From SYFY01 sp031385325 (lineage in GTDB: Bacteria > Pseudomonadota > Gammaproteobacteria > Pseudomonadales > Azotimanducaceae): a DNA stretch of 59,940 nt. The notes below the pieces were generated by a model, which saw nothing but the letters and a program-made list of their open reading frames with translations, ran no database searches and was not told the origin of the DNA. The DNA is taken from assembly GCA_031385325.1 (NCBI GenBank), contig JANNBJ010000131.1, positions 1-59,940 of the forward strand. The letters are read 5' to 3'. Position numbers and translations under genes: made by a program. Below, piece after piece: positions 12,751 through 21,850 of this stretch; positions within the stretch are counted from its first letter, which is position 1, and the number at the start of each line of letters is the position of its first letter.

Positions 12751-13455
12751 TTAGTCTAATGAGATTGGAATCGACGAAAGTATGGTGAGCGAGTCGAGTT
12801 CAATTCGCGTTTTGTAGCCATACACCTCGACGCCTTCCCCAACAGCCTGCTTTAGTATTTCGGCAAAGTCTGGATCGACTTCTGCCGCCGCTGAGACAGA
12901 TTCTATTCCGCTGTGCTGCACGCAGAACACCAGTGCCGCTCTGTCACCGCTGCGCCGGACTTTGACAAGCCCTTCAACATGTTTCCAGGCGCGCGTACTT
13001 TTTGCGTCTGGGAACAGGCCTTTCCCCTGTAAAAACTGCCAAGTCACGCTCTTTACTTCCAGATAGCACCTTGTCGAGTCTGGTCCACGCAGGAGGAAAT
13101 CAAATCTACTGTGTCCATCCAGTGCTTTGGTTTCCGGGATGACTTCCACATATTCTTGAAACGGTACAAGCAACCTCAGTTCAAGCGCTTCAGCAATGAG
13201 TTCATTCGCACGCGCAGTGTTGACGACTATCCTGTCGCCGCCGTCGATAACGACTTCAAGCGATCGTGGGTACTTTCGTGATGTCGACTTGCTGACGGAA
13301 CACCATACCGACGACCCGGGCGTAGAGCATTGGATCATCGCACCTGTGTTCGCACAATGTACCGTCTCTATCCGACCGTCCGCGAACTCGACATCAGCCA
13401 GAAAGCGCTTGTATCGTCGATGCAATACTCCTTGCTCCATCGGCCCCCAACGCAA
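12751..13455 (-). CDS. sfsA: SfsA family DNA/RNA nuclease-fold protein
   Basis: A 234-aa homologue of E. coli SfsA, known as a sugar-fermentation stimulation protein with a DNA-binding and nuclease-like fold; its exact cellular role is not settled. Conserved blocks include RRYKRFLADVEFADG, HCANTGAM, and the nuclease-like LEVKSVT followed by GLFPDAKSTR. The TTG at 13455 is favoured over the ATG five codons later: GAGG lies 8 bases upstream and the residues LRWGPMEQG align with other SfsA N-termini. It follows the aminotransferase after 4 bases. Confidence 0.92.
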   Translation of the reverse strand: MRWGPMEQGVLHRRYKRFLADVEFADGRIETVHCANTGAMIQCSTPGSSVWCSVSKSTSRKYPRSLEVVIDGGDRIVVNTARANELIAEALELRLLVPFQEYVEVIPETKALDGHSRFDFLLRGPDSTRCYLEVKSVTWQFLQGKGLFPDAKSTRAWKHVEGLVKVRRSGDRAALVFCVQHSGIESVSAAAEVDPDFAEILKQAVGEGVEVYGYKTRIELDSLTILSSIPISLD

Positions 13456-13459
13456 CTGA

Positions 13460-14617
13460 TCAGCCTCGTGTCAACGCATTGGCGATACGATCCAGCACCA
13501 AATCCATGATATCCACATCAACCGTACAGGCTATTCGAAGAAATCGCTCAGCGTTCACCGCACCAAAGTCGAGGCCTGGTGTTGTTGCAACCAAGTACTC
13601 ATCCAGCAACAGTCGACTGAAGTCAGATGCGGTCATTCCAGTTGCAGAGACATCGACATAGAGATAGAACGCACCATCCGGCGTGGCCGGAACCGCCAGT
13701 CCAAGGCGTTCTAACCCTCTTTGCATGTGCGTCGCACGATGCCGAAAAATCTTGCGGCGACGCTCGTGTTCCGCAATCGCCTCCACAGAAAATGCGGCTA
13801 TCGCCGCGCGTTGGGCAATAGTGGATGGCGAAATGAACAGGTTCTGGGCGAGCTTCCTCACTCCATCCAGCAGTTCTTCAGGAATCACAATCCAGCCAAG
13901 CCGCCAGCCTGTCATTCCGAAATATTTCGAAAAGCTCTGCAGCACTATGGGCTGGGATGAAAGTGATAGCACCGTTCGATACTCAGGGTCATCGCTCACA
14001 AGTCCCTGGTAGATTTCATCGATAATCAGGAACCCTCGATCACAGGCCTGATCGATGATTGACCGCATTTTGTTCCGGCGGATCATGGTCCCAGTCGGAT
14101 TCGACGGGGAGGCGAGCAACGCACCGCGAACCGTATCACCCCAGTGGGCCCCCAAATCAGACCAACTCGGTTGAAAGTGGTTTTCAGCAAACACCGGCAC
14201 CCTGCTGACATGAGCTCCGACGGTTTCGGCGAACACTTCATTGCAAGGGTAACCGGGGTCTGTGACGAGCACCCGGTCAGAAGGATTCAGCAAAGCTGCC
14301 GCAAGCAGTAGCAAGCCGCCACTTCCGCCGGAAGTAACAACGATCCGTTCCGGATCGATATCGACACCCAATCTACCGTAGTAACTCGAAATGGTTCGCC
14401 GCAACTCCGGGAGGCCCGTGGCGCTCGTGTACTTTGTGTCACCACGAGCGATCGCCTCCGCTCCAGCAGTTGAAATTTCTCTACACACCGCAAAGTCGGG
14501 TTCACCAACTTCCATGTGAACGACCGATCTGCCGGAAGCTTCGAGTTGTGCGGCACGCTCCATGATTTCCATGACGCGAAAGGGTTTGATGGTGGCAAGT
14601 CGGTCAGCGAGTTTCAC
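13460..14617 (-). CDS. Class I/II PLP-dependent aminotransferase
   Basis: A 385-aa fold-type I aminotransferase of the aspartate/alanine group. Visible motifs are VGEPDF and YTSATGLPELRR near the substrate site, SPSNPTGT, DEIYQGL, and the PLP lysine in SFSKYFGMTGWRLGW. A close relative lies next to dksA-gluQ-cbrAB in Pseudomonas and is usually annotated only as aminotransferase, so the amino acid substrate is unknown. It is co-directional with sfsA, 4 bases apart. The upstream side abuts the gluQ remnant on the opposite strand. Confidence 0.92.
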   Translation of the reverse strand: MKLADRLATIKPFRVMEIMERAAQLEASGRSVVHMEVGEPDFAVCREISTAGAEAIARGDTKYTSATGLPELRRTISSYYGRLGVDIDPERIVVTSGGSGGLLLLAAALLNPSDRVLVTDPGYPCNEVFAETVGAHVSRVPVFAENHFQPSWSDLGAHWGDTVRGALLASPSNPTGTMIRRNKMRSIIDQACDRGFLIIDEIYQGLVSDDPEYRTVLSLSSQPIVLQSFSKYFGMTGWRLGWIVIPEELLDGVRKLAQNLFISPSTIAQRAAIAAFSVEAIAEHERRRKIFRHRATHMQRGLERLGLAVPATPDGAFYLYVDVSATGMTASDFSRLLLDEYLVATTPGLDFGAVNAERFLRIACTVDVDIMDLVLDRIANALTRG

Positions 14618-14699
14618 GAAACTTCATCCAGGCAAATTGAGGGTCAAGCCAGTACGAGACGTTGGAGCCAGTCTGTTCCAACTATTAAACTGCAAAATT

Positions 14700-14960
14700 C
14701 AACTCAGATGTCCGCGAGCAGCGCAATGAGTCCCGTTGGTCGATTCGCTCGCATTGCATGGACTGCAACCGGACGCGCCAGTCATCTCCCAGAATGGAAA
14801 CACCGCGCTGTATTCCACCGCGTTGACCAGACTTTCCTCCACCGGACAGCTCTTTGGCTGCTCCTGCCCACGCAAGGAGCTGGAAGGAAGCCCCACTTAT
14901 CCTGGCACCTGCCGTTCCAAGCCCTTCGATCCCGGCCAATTTACCAGCCGGTATCGCAGA
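14700..14960 (+). pseudogene. gluQ: Remnant of glutamyl-Q tRNA(Asp) synthetase
   Basis: In one frame, with an in-frame TGA at 14727, the translation gives PRAAQ*VPLVDSLALHGL, then QPDAPVISQ, ALYSTALTRLSSTGQLF, GCSCPRKEL and TYPGTCR. This matches the middle of GluQ-RS, including the zinc motif C-x-C...Y-x3-C. The N-terminal part with the HIGH-like ATP site and the C-terminal KMSKS-like region are missing: the fragment covers some 80 of about 290 residues. The same frame runs on into the downstream regulator gene. gluQ normally lies exactly here, before cbrAB/pcnB, so this is a decayed resident gene rather than an import. Confidence 0.82.
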
Positions 14961-14996
14961 GTAAAAAGACATCGCGTATTTGTTACCATCAGTGTC

Positions 14997-16352
14997 ATGA
15001 CTCAGGTCTTGTTGCTTGGTATTTCTTCCACCATCAGTCTCCCGATCGTGAATACGCTGGAGGCGAACGGCTGCCTGACAAAATCGTTCAACGAAGCGGA
15101 CTTGGAGTCTGCCAGCGGACATCTCGCTTGTGACCTGGTTCTGATCAGTGATCAATGCCGTAGCGAAATGATCACCATCCTGCTTAAAGTTTCCGGCAAA
15201 CACGTGCCAGCAATCATCATCGCGGAAAGCCCCTCCTATTCGAACGCGGTCTCCGCGATTCAGAAAGGCGCGTACGACTATCTGCCGTTACCGGTGGAAG
15301 CGGATCATCTAATGGCCGCCATCGAGCGAACTCTGTTAGCGCATCGGAATCGAAGACTTCCAACCATCGACTCCGAAAGTCTTCCCTTGATCGGCGAGTG
15401 CGCGAGTATTCGTGATCTCAAAGAGCGGGTGCTAGCGGTTGCCGCGACAGACCGACCGGTGCTCATCACAGGAGAGCCTGGTTCTGGCAAACGCCGAGTG
15501 GCCAGGGCCATTCACGACGCCTCAGATCGACAGCGATCGCCCATGATCGTCGTGAATTGTGCAGCCATACCTGTCGAAGGAATCGAAACCGAACTCTTCG
15601 GCAGAGACGCAAGCGTGGGTGGGCAGGCGATCAATGGATTGGTCTCCACAGCTCATCAAGGCACACTTTTTCTGGATGAAATTGGTGTACTCCCCCAGGA
15701 GGTACAAGCACGCCTGCTTCGACTGGTGAGCACCCGAGAACTACGTGCAGTCGGCGGATCGACTTCCAGAAAGGTGGACGTCCGGATTATCGCCAGCTCT
15801 CATTTGGATCTTGAACAGCTCAGTGGTCAAGGTCGATTCCGGAGTGAGTTACTCTACCAGCTCTCCATAACATCGATTCGGGTTCCACCTTTGCGTGATC
15901 GAGGTGATGACATCCTTGCGCTTGCAAACTGGTTTCTGGCGACAACTTCAACTCGACTGAAGCGAGGAGAAATGAGCTGGTCCGGCAACGCTCTGGTTGC
16001 TATTCGACGTTACCAATGGCCGGGGAATGTGAGGGAGCTGGAAAACGCCATTGAAAGAGCGGTTATTCTGACCACCGACAACGTCGTCCCGGCCGAAGTT
16101 CTCCCCATCGACAACGAACGCCCATCTCTACCCGTTCCAGTACCTGACAATGCCTCACAAACCAGCCTGGAAGACTACTTCGTCCGATTCGTTGTTGAAA
16201 ACGAAGAGTTGTTTAGCGAGACAGAGTTGGCCGAGAAGCTGGGAATCAGCAGGAAGAGCCTCTGGGAACGCCGTCAACGCCTCAACATTCCGCGCAAACG
16301 CTCTCGAAGTCGAGAGCAATCGAGCGGTCCCGAATCACCGACGGCCGACTGA
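14997..16352 (+). CDS. CbrB-like NtrC-family regulator with degenerate receiver and no GAFTGA
   Basis: A 451-aa protein of receiver, AAA+ and Fis-type helix-turn-helix domains. In the receiver (1-110) the acidic pocket is replaced (LLLGISS), the phospho-acceptor position is Ser51 (LVLIS, with Asp52 next to it) and the conserved lysine is Leu98 (YDYLPLP). The AAA+ domain keeps Walker A (GEPGSGKR, 159-166) and Walker B (TLFLDE), but the sigma-54 contact loop GAFTGA is replaced by SVGGQA (206-211). The C-terminal GISRKSLWERRQRL resembles CbrB. Position before pcnB supports CbrB descent; its kinase partner cbrA is absent. ATG 14997 starts the receiver; no good SD is visible. It probably acts without phosphorylation and perhaps not on sigma-54. 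Confidence 0.8.
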   Translation: MTQVLLLGISSTISLPIVNTLEANGCLTKSFNEADLESASGHLACDLVLISDQCRSEMITILLKVSGKHVPAIIIAESPSYSNAVSAIQKGAYDYLPLPVEADHLMAAIERTLLAHRNRRLPTIDSESLPLIGECASIRDLKERVLAVAATDRPVLITGEPGSGKRRVARAIHDASDRQRSPMIVVNCAAIPVEGIETELFGRDASVGGQAINGLVSTAHQGTLFLDEIGVLPQEVQARLLRLVSTRELRAVGGSTSRKVDVRIIASSHLDLEQLSGQGRFRSELLYQLSITSIRVPPLRDRGDDILALANWFLATTSTRLKRGEMSWSGNALVAIRRYQWPGNVRELENAIERAVILTTDNVVPAEVLPIDNERPSLPVPVPDNASQTSLEDYFVRFVVENEELFSETELAEKLGISRKSLWERRQRLNIPRKRSRSREQSSGPESPTAD

Positions 16353-16354
16353 CT

Positions 16355-17632
16355 ATGCCCAGCGTTCTGCAACGAGTACCCGCTTCAACTCACGGGATCG
16401 ATCCGACACTACTTGACGCCAATAGTCTCGAGGTTATCGCCAAACTGAGATCTGCCGGGTTCGACGCATACCTCGTCGGTGGTTGTGTTCGTGATCTTTT
16501 GCTCGGCGAGACACCAAAGGATTTCGACGTCGCTACGGACGCCACGCCGGAAGAAGTCAAAGGTGTGTTCCGACGAGCACGACTTGTCGGTCGAAGATTT
16601 CGAATTGCACATGTTCGTTTTGGTCGGGAAATCATTGAAGTTTCCACCTTTCGCAAGGGGAAATCCTCCCTCGTCGAGCTCAACTCCGATGGCATGATCC
16701 TGAGTGACAATGAGTATGGCACCCTGGCAGAAGATGCACTCAGGCGCGATTTCACCATCAACGCCCTGTATTACGATCCTCTTAGCGGTGATCTTCTGGA
16801 CTATGTGGATGCACTCAAGGACCTGAAGGCAAGGCGCATTGCGTTCATCGGGCAAGTTGATGTGCGGCTTGCCGAAGATCCCGTTCGGGCTATCCGGGCA
16901 CTGCGTTTCAAAGCAAAACTCAAATTCGATATTGCCGATTCAATCAATTCAGCGCTACCGGAAGCTGCGAGGAGATTGCAGGCGATTCCGTCTGCTCGCT
17001 TGTTTGAAGAGTTCAACAAGCTGTTTTTGTTGGGATACGCGCACGCCGCCTGGCACGTCATATCCTCCTCGCCACTACATCAGGCGTTGTTCCCGGGAAC
17101 ACACCCGGCGAGCGAACTCGTCAGCAAGGCCATGCGCAACACTGACGCTCGAATCGCTGCAGACAAGCCAGCCACTCCAGGCTTCCTGTTGGCCGTCCTG
17201 TTGTGGGAAGACTACGTGGCCCGTATGCATCGCTTCATGCCTATGCATCCAGCGATCGTCGCCAGCAACCTCGCGGCGGATCAATCCATCGCAGCACAGA
17301 CATCGGTGATAGCCATTCCCCGCCGGTATTCAACCTTTGTTCGCGAAGTCTGGTCTTTGCAACCTCGCCTGGAAGAGCCATCTCCAAAGACACTGGAGCG
17401 GCTGGTGTCACACAAACGATTTCGCGCCGCCTACGATCTCCTGGATCTAAGAGCTCAAATCGATCCGGCTCTCACACCGATGTTCGATTGGTGGACCCAA
17501 TATCAGGCACAACCCGATCTTCGAGCGGTTCTCGTAGCCTCCTTGCCTCGAGCGCGCACGCCGGCCAGCGGGCGCAGGCGAAGACGCTCACGCAAAGGCA
17601 CCGGAACCGGCGTGCCCACTTTAGTGCCATGA
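16355..17632 (+). CDS. pcnB: Poly(A) polymerase I
   Basis: Adds 3' poly(A) tails that mark RNAs for degradation. The nucleotidyltransferase core is clear: YLVGGCVRDLLLG, then the catalytic pair in PKDFDVATDATPEEV, then RRARLVGRRFRIAHV. The poly(A) polymerase-type length (425 aa) and the Arg/Lys-rich tail (SGRRRRRSRKGTGTG) distinguish it from CCA-adding enzymes. It starts two bases after the regulator stop and overlaps the deoxynucleoside kinase gene by 4 bases (ATGA). Confidence 0.95.
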   Translation: MPSVLQRVPASTHGIDPTLLDANSLEVIAKLRSAGFDAYLVGGCVRDLLLGETPKDFDVATDATPEEVKGVFRRARLVGRRFRIAHVRFGREIIEVSTFRKGKSSLVELNSDGMILSDNEYGTLAEDALRRDFTINALYYDPLSGDLLDYVDALKDLKARRIAFIGQVDVRLAEDPVRAIRALRFKAKLKFDIADSINSALPEAARRLQAIPSARLFEEFNKLFLLGYAHAAWHVISSSPLHQALFPGTHPASELVSKAMRNTDARIAADKPATPGFLLAVLLWEDYVARMHRFMPMHPAIVASNLAADQSIAAQTSVIAIPRRYSTFVREVWSLQPRLEEPSPKTLERLVSHKRFRAAYDLLDLRAQIDPALTPMFDWWTQYQAQPDLRAVLVASLPRARTPASGRRRRRSRKGTGTGVPTLVP

Positions 17633-18324
17633 AAAAGCCTGTTGAGCCCGCCGCTGTCAGGGGAAAGCGCAACACCGGCCGCCACAATTTCGGCTACATT
17701 GCCATCGAAGGTCCGATAGGTGTTGGAAAAACCACACTTACCAACATGATTGCAGAGGAGCTCGGCTACTCCACGTTGCTGGAGCCCGCTGCGGAAAATC
17801 CGTTCCTTGATGCTTTCTACCGCGACAGTCGAAGATACGCGCTGCCAACCCAATTGTTTTTCCTGCTGAACAGAGCTCGACAAGTGAGCGGAATTGCACA
17901 GGATGACCTGTTGGCTTCGAAAATCGTCACCGATTTTCTGATGGAAAAGGACGAATTGTTTGCACGCCTCACTCTGTCCCCTGACGAGTTTGATCTCTAT
18001 CTACAGATCAGCAAGAAGCTGGACCTCAATGTTCGAACACCTGATCTGGTCATCTATCTGCAGGCAAATGTGGATGTCCTGCTGACGAGAATTCGACATC
18101 GTGGTGTCAAAAGCGAACAACGCATGGAGACCGAGTACCTGGCGTCGCTGGTAGATGCGTACACGGAGTTTTTCCACTTTTATGATCGAAGCCCGCTGCT
18201 TGTGGTGAACGCAAATCAGATCGACTTCATAAACAGTAAAGAACATTTCAGGGCATTGCTTACTCGCATCACTGAAATGACGGGTGCCCGTCAGTACTTC
18301 AATCCAAATCCGGAGTTTTTGTGA
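17629..18324 (+). CDS. Deoxynucleoside kinase (dAK/dGK type)
   Basis: A 231-aa P-loop kinase of the deoxyadenosine/deoxyguanosine kinase family, used in nucleotide salvage. Walker A is GPIGVGKTT (about residues 28-36). The lid and arginine region is around TRIRHRGVKSEQRME, and the sequence LEPAAENPFLDAFYRD is typical of the family. Related proteobacteria often carry this gene between folK and panB in the pcnB locus. Here it is the only survivor between pcnB and pgi, with 4-base overlaps at both ends (ATGA and GTGA). Confidence 0.9.
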   Translation: MKKPVEPAAVRGKRNTGRHNFGYIAIEGPIGVGKTTLTNMIAEELGYSTLLEPAAENPFLDAFYRDSRRYALPTQLFFLLNRARQVSGIAQDDLLASKIVTDFLMEKDELFARLTLSPDEFDLYLQISKKLDLNVRTPDLVIYLQANVDVLLTRIRHRGVKSEQRMETEYLASLVDAYTEFFHFYDRSPLLVVNANQIDFINSKEHFRALLTRITEMTGARQYFNPNPEFL

Positions 18325-19913
18325 GTCCGCCTTTTACGTCACCAACCGAATTACCTTCGTGGCAAGCTCTGGCACTCATCGCACGAGACACAAAGCCTGC
18401 AAATCAACTGCTTGCCGATGATGTTCGAAATCGCGCCTTGCGGATTACCACTTGCGGGATTACAGCTGACTTTAGTAAGCAGAGGATCAGTCAACAGGTA
18501 TTCAGAGAACTGATTGCCTTGGCCGATCAGGTAAACCTGTCGGACCATCGCGCAGCCATGTTGGCCGGAGAGGTGATCAATCAATCAGAGCGACGGCCAG
18601 TTCTTCACACCGCTTTGCGTGCGCCACGTGGAATGGGCCTGCCGGGTATCGATCAACTGGTTCATGACACTCTCAACCGAGTCAGGTCTTTCGTCGACCG
18701 CATACGACATGGCCAACATACCGGGATCACCGGTAAAAGCATTCGTCACATCATCTTCATCGGGATCGGCGGTTCACATCTCGGCCCTGAACTTGCCGTG
18801 CGGGCCATTGGCTGTGACGATGTGCTCGATATCAGATTTGTCAGCAACATCGACGGATATGCACTCACCGCTGCTTTGAAAGGATGTGATCCCGAACGGA
18901 CATTCTTCATTACCGCGTCCAAATCTTTCCTGACCTTGGAAACCCTGGAAAATTCACGATCTGCTCGTACCTGGTTCCTCGAGCGCACCAACCAGCCTTC
19001 GGGAATATCGAAGCACTTTGCAGCGATTTCCGCCAATGTCCAAGCGGCAAACGAGTTTGGCATTTCTTCGGACAACATATTCCCGATGTGGGATTGGGTG
19101 GGTGGACGTTATTCGCTCTGGAGCGCTGTTGGCATGCCAGTCGCACTGGCCGCTGGCACTCACGCATTTGATGCGCTTCTGTCGGGAGGCCGTGCAATGG
19201 ATGAACATTTTGCATCCACGCCGCACGCGATGAATCTGCCAGTGTTGGCTGCCCTTGCTGGCGTCTGGAACACCAATTTCCTCGGTGCGAACAATCACGC
19301 GGTACTGGTGTACGACGAGCGACTGACTCTGTTGCCTATGTACCTGCAGCAACTGGAAATGGAGAGCAACGGCAAGCGTGTCCATCAGGACGGCAGTCCC
19401 GTGACGACGCACACGATGCCCATTCTCTGGGGAGGCGTCGGCACATCCGGTCAACATGCGTATCACCAGTTGTTACACCAGGGAACACGTGCATACAGCG
19501 CAGATTTCATTTTTTGCGCATCTGCCGGATCGGATCTGACTGAACATCATCGTTGGCTGGAGGCTAACGCGCTGGCCCAGAGTCAAGCGATGATGCTCGG
19601 TGAAAGTGGTGTATCCAGCGAGAGGGAAGTTCCTGGCGAACATCCGACGACGACGCTGCTACTCGATCGGCTGGATGCCTTCCATCTGGGTGCACTGCTG
19701 GCCATGCACGAACACAAAGTCTTTTGCCAGGGTGTCATCTGGGGAATCAACTCATTCGATCAGTGGGGCGTTGAAATCGGTAAACGATTGGCCAATCCCA
19801 TCTACAAACAACTGGTGGGCGATGACGCGAGCAGCCAGGATCGATCAACACGTTTCCTGATCGAACACTTGCGTGACAGGTCCACACAAAATTTCAAAGG
19901 GGAGACAAGGTGA
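18321..19913 (+). CDS. pgi: Glucose-6-phosphate isomerase
   Basis: Interconverts glucose-6-phosphate and fructose-6-phosphate. Both family signatures are present: WDWVGGRYSLWSAVG and INSFDQWGVEIGKRLA. 530 aa is close to the usual 545-550. It starts at GTG 18321, overlapping the kinase stop (GTGA), and ends overlapping acs, so pcnB, the kinase, pgi, acs and the SDR gene form one tightly packed transcription unit. Confidence 0.97.
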   Translation: MSPPFTSPTELPSWQALALIARDTKPANQLLADDVRNRALRITTCGITADFSKQRISQQVFRELIALADQVNLSDHRAAMLAGEVINQSERRPVLHTALRAPRGMGLPGIDQLVHDTLNRVRSFVDRIRHGQHTGITGKSIRHIIFIGIGGSHLGPELAVRAIGCDDVLDIRFVSNIDGYALTAALKGCDPERTFFITASKSFLTLETLENSRSARTWFLERTNQPSGISKHFAAISANVQAANEFGISSDNIFPMWDWVGGRYSLWSAVGMPVALAAGTHAFDALLSGGRAMDEHFASTPHAMNLPVLAALAGVWNTNFLGANNHAVLVYDERLTLLPMYLQQLEMESNGKRVHQDGSPVTTHTMPILWGGVGTSGQHAYHQLLHQGTRAYSADFIFCASAGSDLTEHHRWLEANALAQSQAMMLGESGVSSEREVPGEHPTTTLLLDRLDAFHLGALLAMHEHKVFCQGVIWGINSFDQWGVEIGKRLANPIYKQLVGDDASSQDRSTRFLIEHLRDRSTQNFKGETR

Positions 19914-21850
19914 GCACGGTTTACCCAGTGCCTGAATCGGTACGTGTGCGCAGTCACATTGACGCAGAAACTTATGATGCGATGTACACGCAGTCCATAG
20001 AAAAACCCGATGATTTCTGGGATGAGCAGGCAAGGACGTTCCTCACGTGGTCCAAGCCATGGCACACCACGCGGGTGGCCGATATGCACGGCGGCAACTT
20101 TCGGTGGTTTGATGGTGGCCAGCTCAATGTCAGCTTTAATTGCATCGACAGGCACCTGCCGACTCGTTCGAGTCAAACTGCAATCATCTGGGAGGGCGAC
20201 GATCCGGCCGAATCCCGCACGATTAGCTATGGGCAGCTCGCAATCGCCGTAAACAAGTTGGCGAACGGACTCAAGGCTCGAGGCGTCAAGAAAGGTGATC
20301 GTGTCTGCATATACATGCCAATGATTCCGGAAGCCGCCTACGCGATGCTGGCGTGCGCGCGCATCGGAGCCATCCATTCGGTAGTGTTTGGCGGATTTTC
20401 TCCGCAGTCTCTTCGTGACCGGATATTAGACTCAGACTGTCAGACCCTGATCACAGCTGATGAAGGATTGAGAGGTGGGAAGCTGATCCCGCTGAAGAAG
20501 AATGCCGAAGAAGCACTGGCAGCTTGTCCCAACGTACACACCGTAATCGTTGTACGTCGAACCGGTAATTCCATTCCGTGGCAAAGTTCGCGCGACATCT
20601 GGTATCACGAGTTGACAGCGGACTGTTCTGACATTTGTCCAGCAGAACCAATGGATTCCGAACATCCCCTCTTCATCCTGTATACCTCCGGTTCGACTGG
20701 CAAACCGAAAGGCGTACAGCATTCCTCGGCTGGTTATCTCTTGATGGCGTCAATAACCCATCGATATGTATTCGACTACCACGACGGAGACATTTACTGG
20801 TGTACAGCAGATGTCGGCTGGATCACGGGTCACTCCTACATTGTCTACGGACCTCTTGCAAACGGTGCAACGACACTGATGTTCGAGGGGATTCCCACTT
20901 GGCCAGACTCCTCTCGTTGCTGGAATGTCATCGACAAACACGGTGTGAACATTTTTTACACCGCGCCTACGGCGCTGCGCCAACTGATGTCGCAAGGGGA
21001 TACTTTTGTCACCCAAACAAGCCGTTCAACGCTTCGCCTGTTAGGGTCGGTTGGCGAACCGATCAACCCGGAAGCATGGGAGTGGTATCACCGTGTTGTG
21101 GGCGAGCGCAGATGTCCAATCGTTGAGACCTGGTGGCAGACTGAAACGGGCGGCATCATGATTACCCCCCTGCCGGGCGCCACCGCACTTAAGCCGGGCT
21201 CTGCGACCAAACCATTTTTCGGGGTCCTGCCAGCCTTGGTCGACGCCAACGGTGTGGTCATAACTACTCAGGAAGCCTCAGGAAATCTGGTTATCACATC
21301 GTCTTGGCCGGGGCAGATAAGAACTGTTTACGGAGACCATCAACGCGTCATCGACACCTACTACAAGGCCTACCCCGGTTTCTACTTCACAGGTGATGGT
21401 GCCCGTCGAGACGAAGATGGCTATTACTGGATCACAGGACGTGTCGATGACGTGATCAACGTTTCAGGTCATCGGATTGGCACGGCCGAGGTTGAAAGTG
21501 CACTCGTGTTGCATGAAGCCGTCGCCGAAGCAGCCGTTGTCGGTTACCCCCATCACATCAAAGGCGAGGGAATCTACGCCTATGTGACTTTGATGGCCGG
21601 CTCAAACATTGATCCTCTGCGGCTTGAAGGCGAACTAATTGACCTGGTCCGACGAGAGATTGGCCCGTTTGCAAAACCAGACGTCATTCAGTGGGCACCG
21701 GGTTTACCGAAGACGCGCTCAGGCAAAATCATGCGTCGAATACTGCGAAAAATCGCCGCCAACGAACTGGAGAACATGGGCGACATCAGTACTCTGGCTG
21801 ATCCGAGCGTGGTCGAAGATCTGGTTCGCAATCGCAAGGTGGGCGCTTGA
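19910..21850 (+). CDS. acs: Acetyl-CoA synthetase
   Basis: Activates acetate to acetyl-CoA through an acetyl-adenylate. It shows the AMP-binding loop YTSGSTGKPKGV, the A5-like motif ETWWQTETGG, and the acetylatable lysine motif LPKTRSGKIMRRILRK near the C-terminus. 646 aa is the normal length. It starts at GTG 19910, overlapping the pgi stop. The neighbouring order pgi-acs is the same as in Pseudomonas. A possible alternative is another short-chain acyl-CoA synthetase, but the overall similarity to Acs is strong. Confidence 0.96.
   Translation: MSTVYPVPESVRVRSHIDAETYDAMYTQSIEKPDDFWDEQARTFLTWSKPWHTTRVADMHGGNFRWFDGGQLNVSFNCIDRHLPTRSSQTAIIWEGDDPAESRTISYGQLAIAVNKLANGLKARGVKKGDRVCIYMPMIPEAAYAMLACARIGAIHSVVFGGFSPQSLRDRILDSDCQTLITADEGLRGGKLIPLKKNAEEALAACPNVHTVIVVRRTGNSIPWQSSRDIWYHELTADCSDICPAEPMDSEHPLFILYTSGSTGKPKGVQHSSAGYLLMASITHRYVFDYHDGDIYWCTADVGWITGHSYIVYGPLANGATTLMFEGIPTWPDSSRCWNVIDKHGVNIFYTAPTALRQLMSQGDTFVTQTSRSTLRLLGSVGEPINPEAWEWYHRVVGERRCPIVETWWQTETGGIMITPLPGATALKPGSATKPFFGVLPALVDANGVVITTQEASGNLVITSSWPGQIRTVYGDHQRVIDTYYKAYPGFYFTGDGARRDEDGYYWITGRVDDVINVSGHRIGTAEVESALVLHEAVAEAAVVGYPHHIKGEGIYAYVTLMAGSNIDPLRLEGELIDLVRREIGPFAKPDVIQWAPGLPKTRSGKIMRRILRKIAANELENMGDISTLADPSVVEDLVRNRKVGA

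Noticed and set aside
14516..15133. A 205-codon plus-strand frame antisense to the aminotransferase start and across the gluQ relic
   Set aside because: Its translation shows no motifs; the frame carrying GluQ similarity is a different one.
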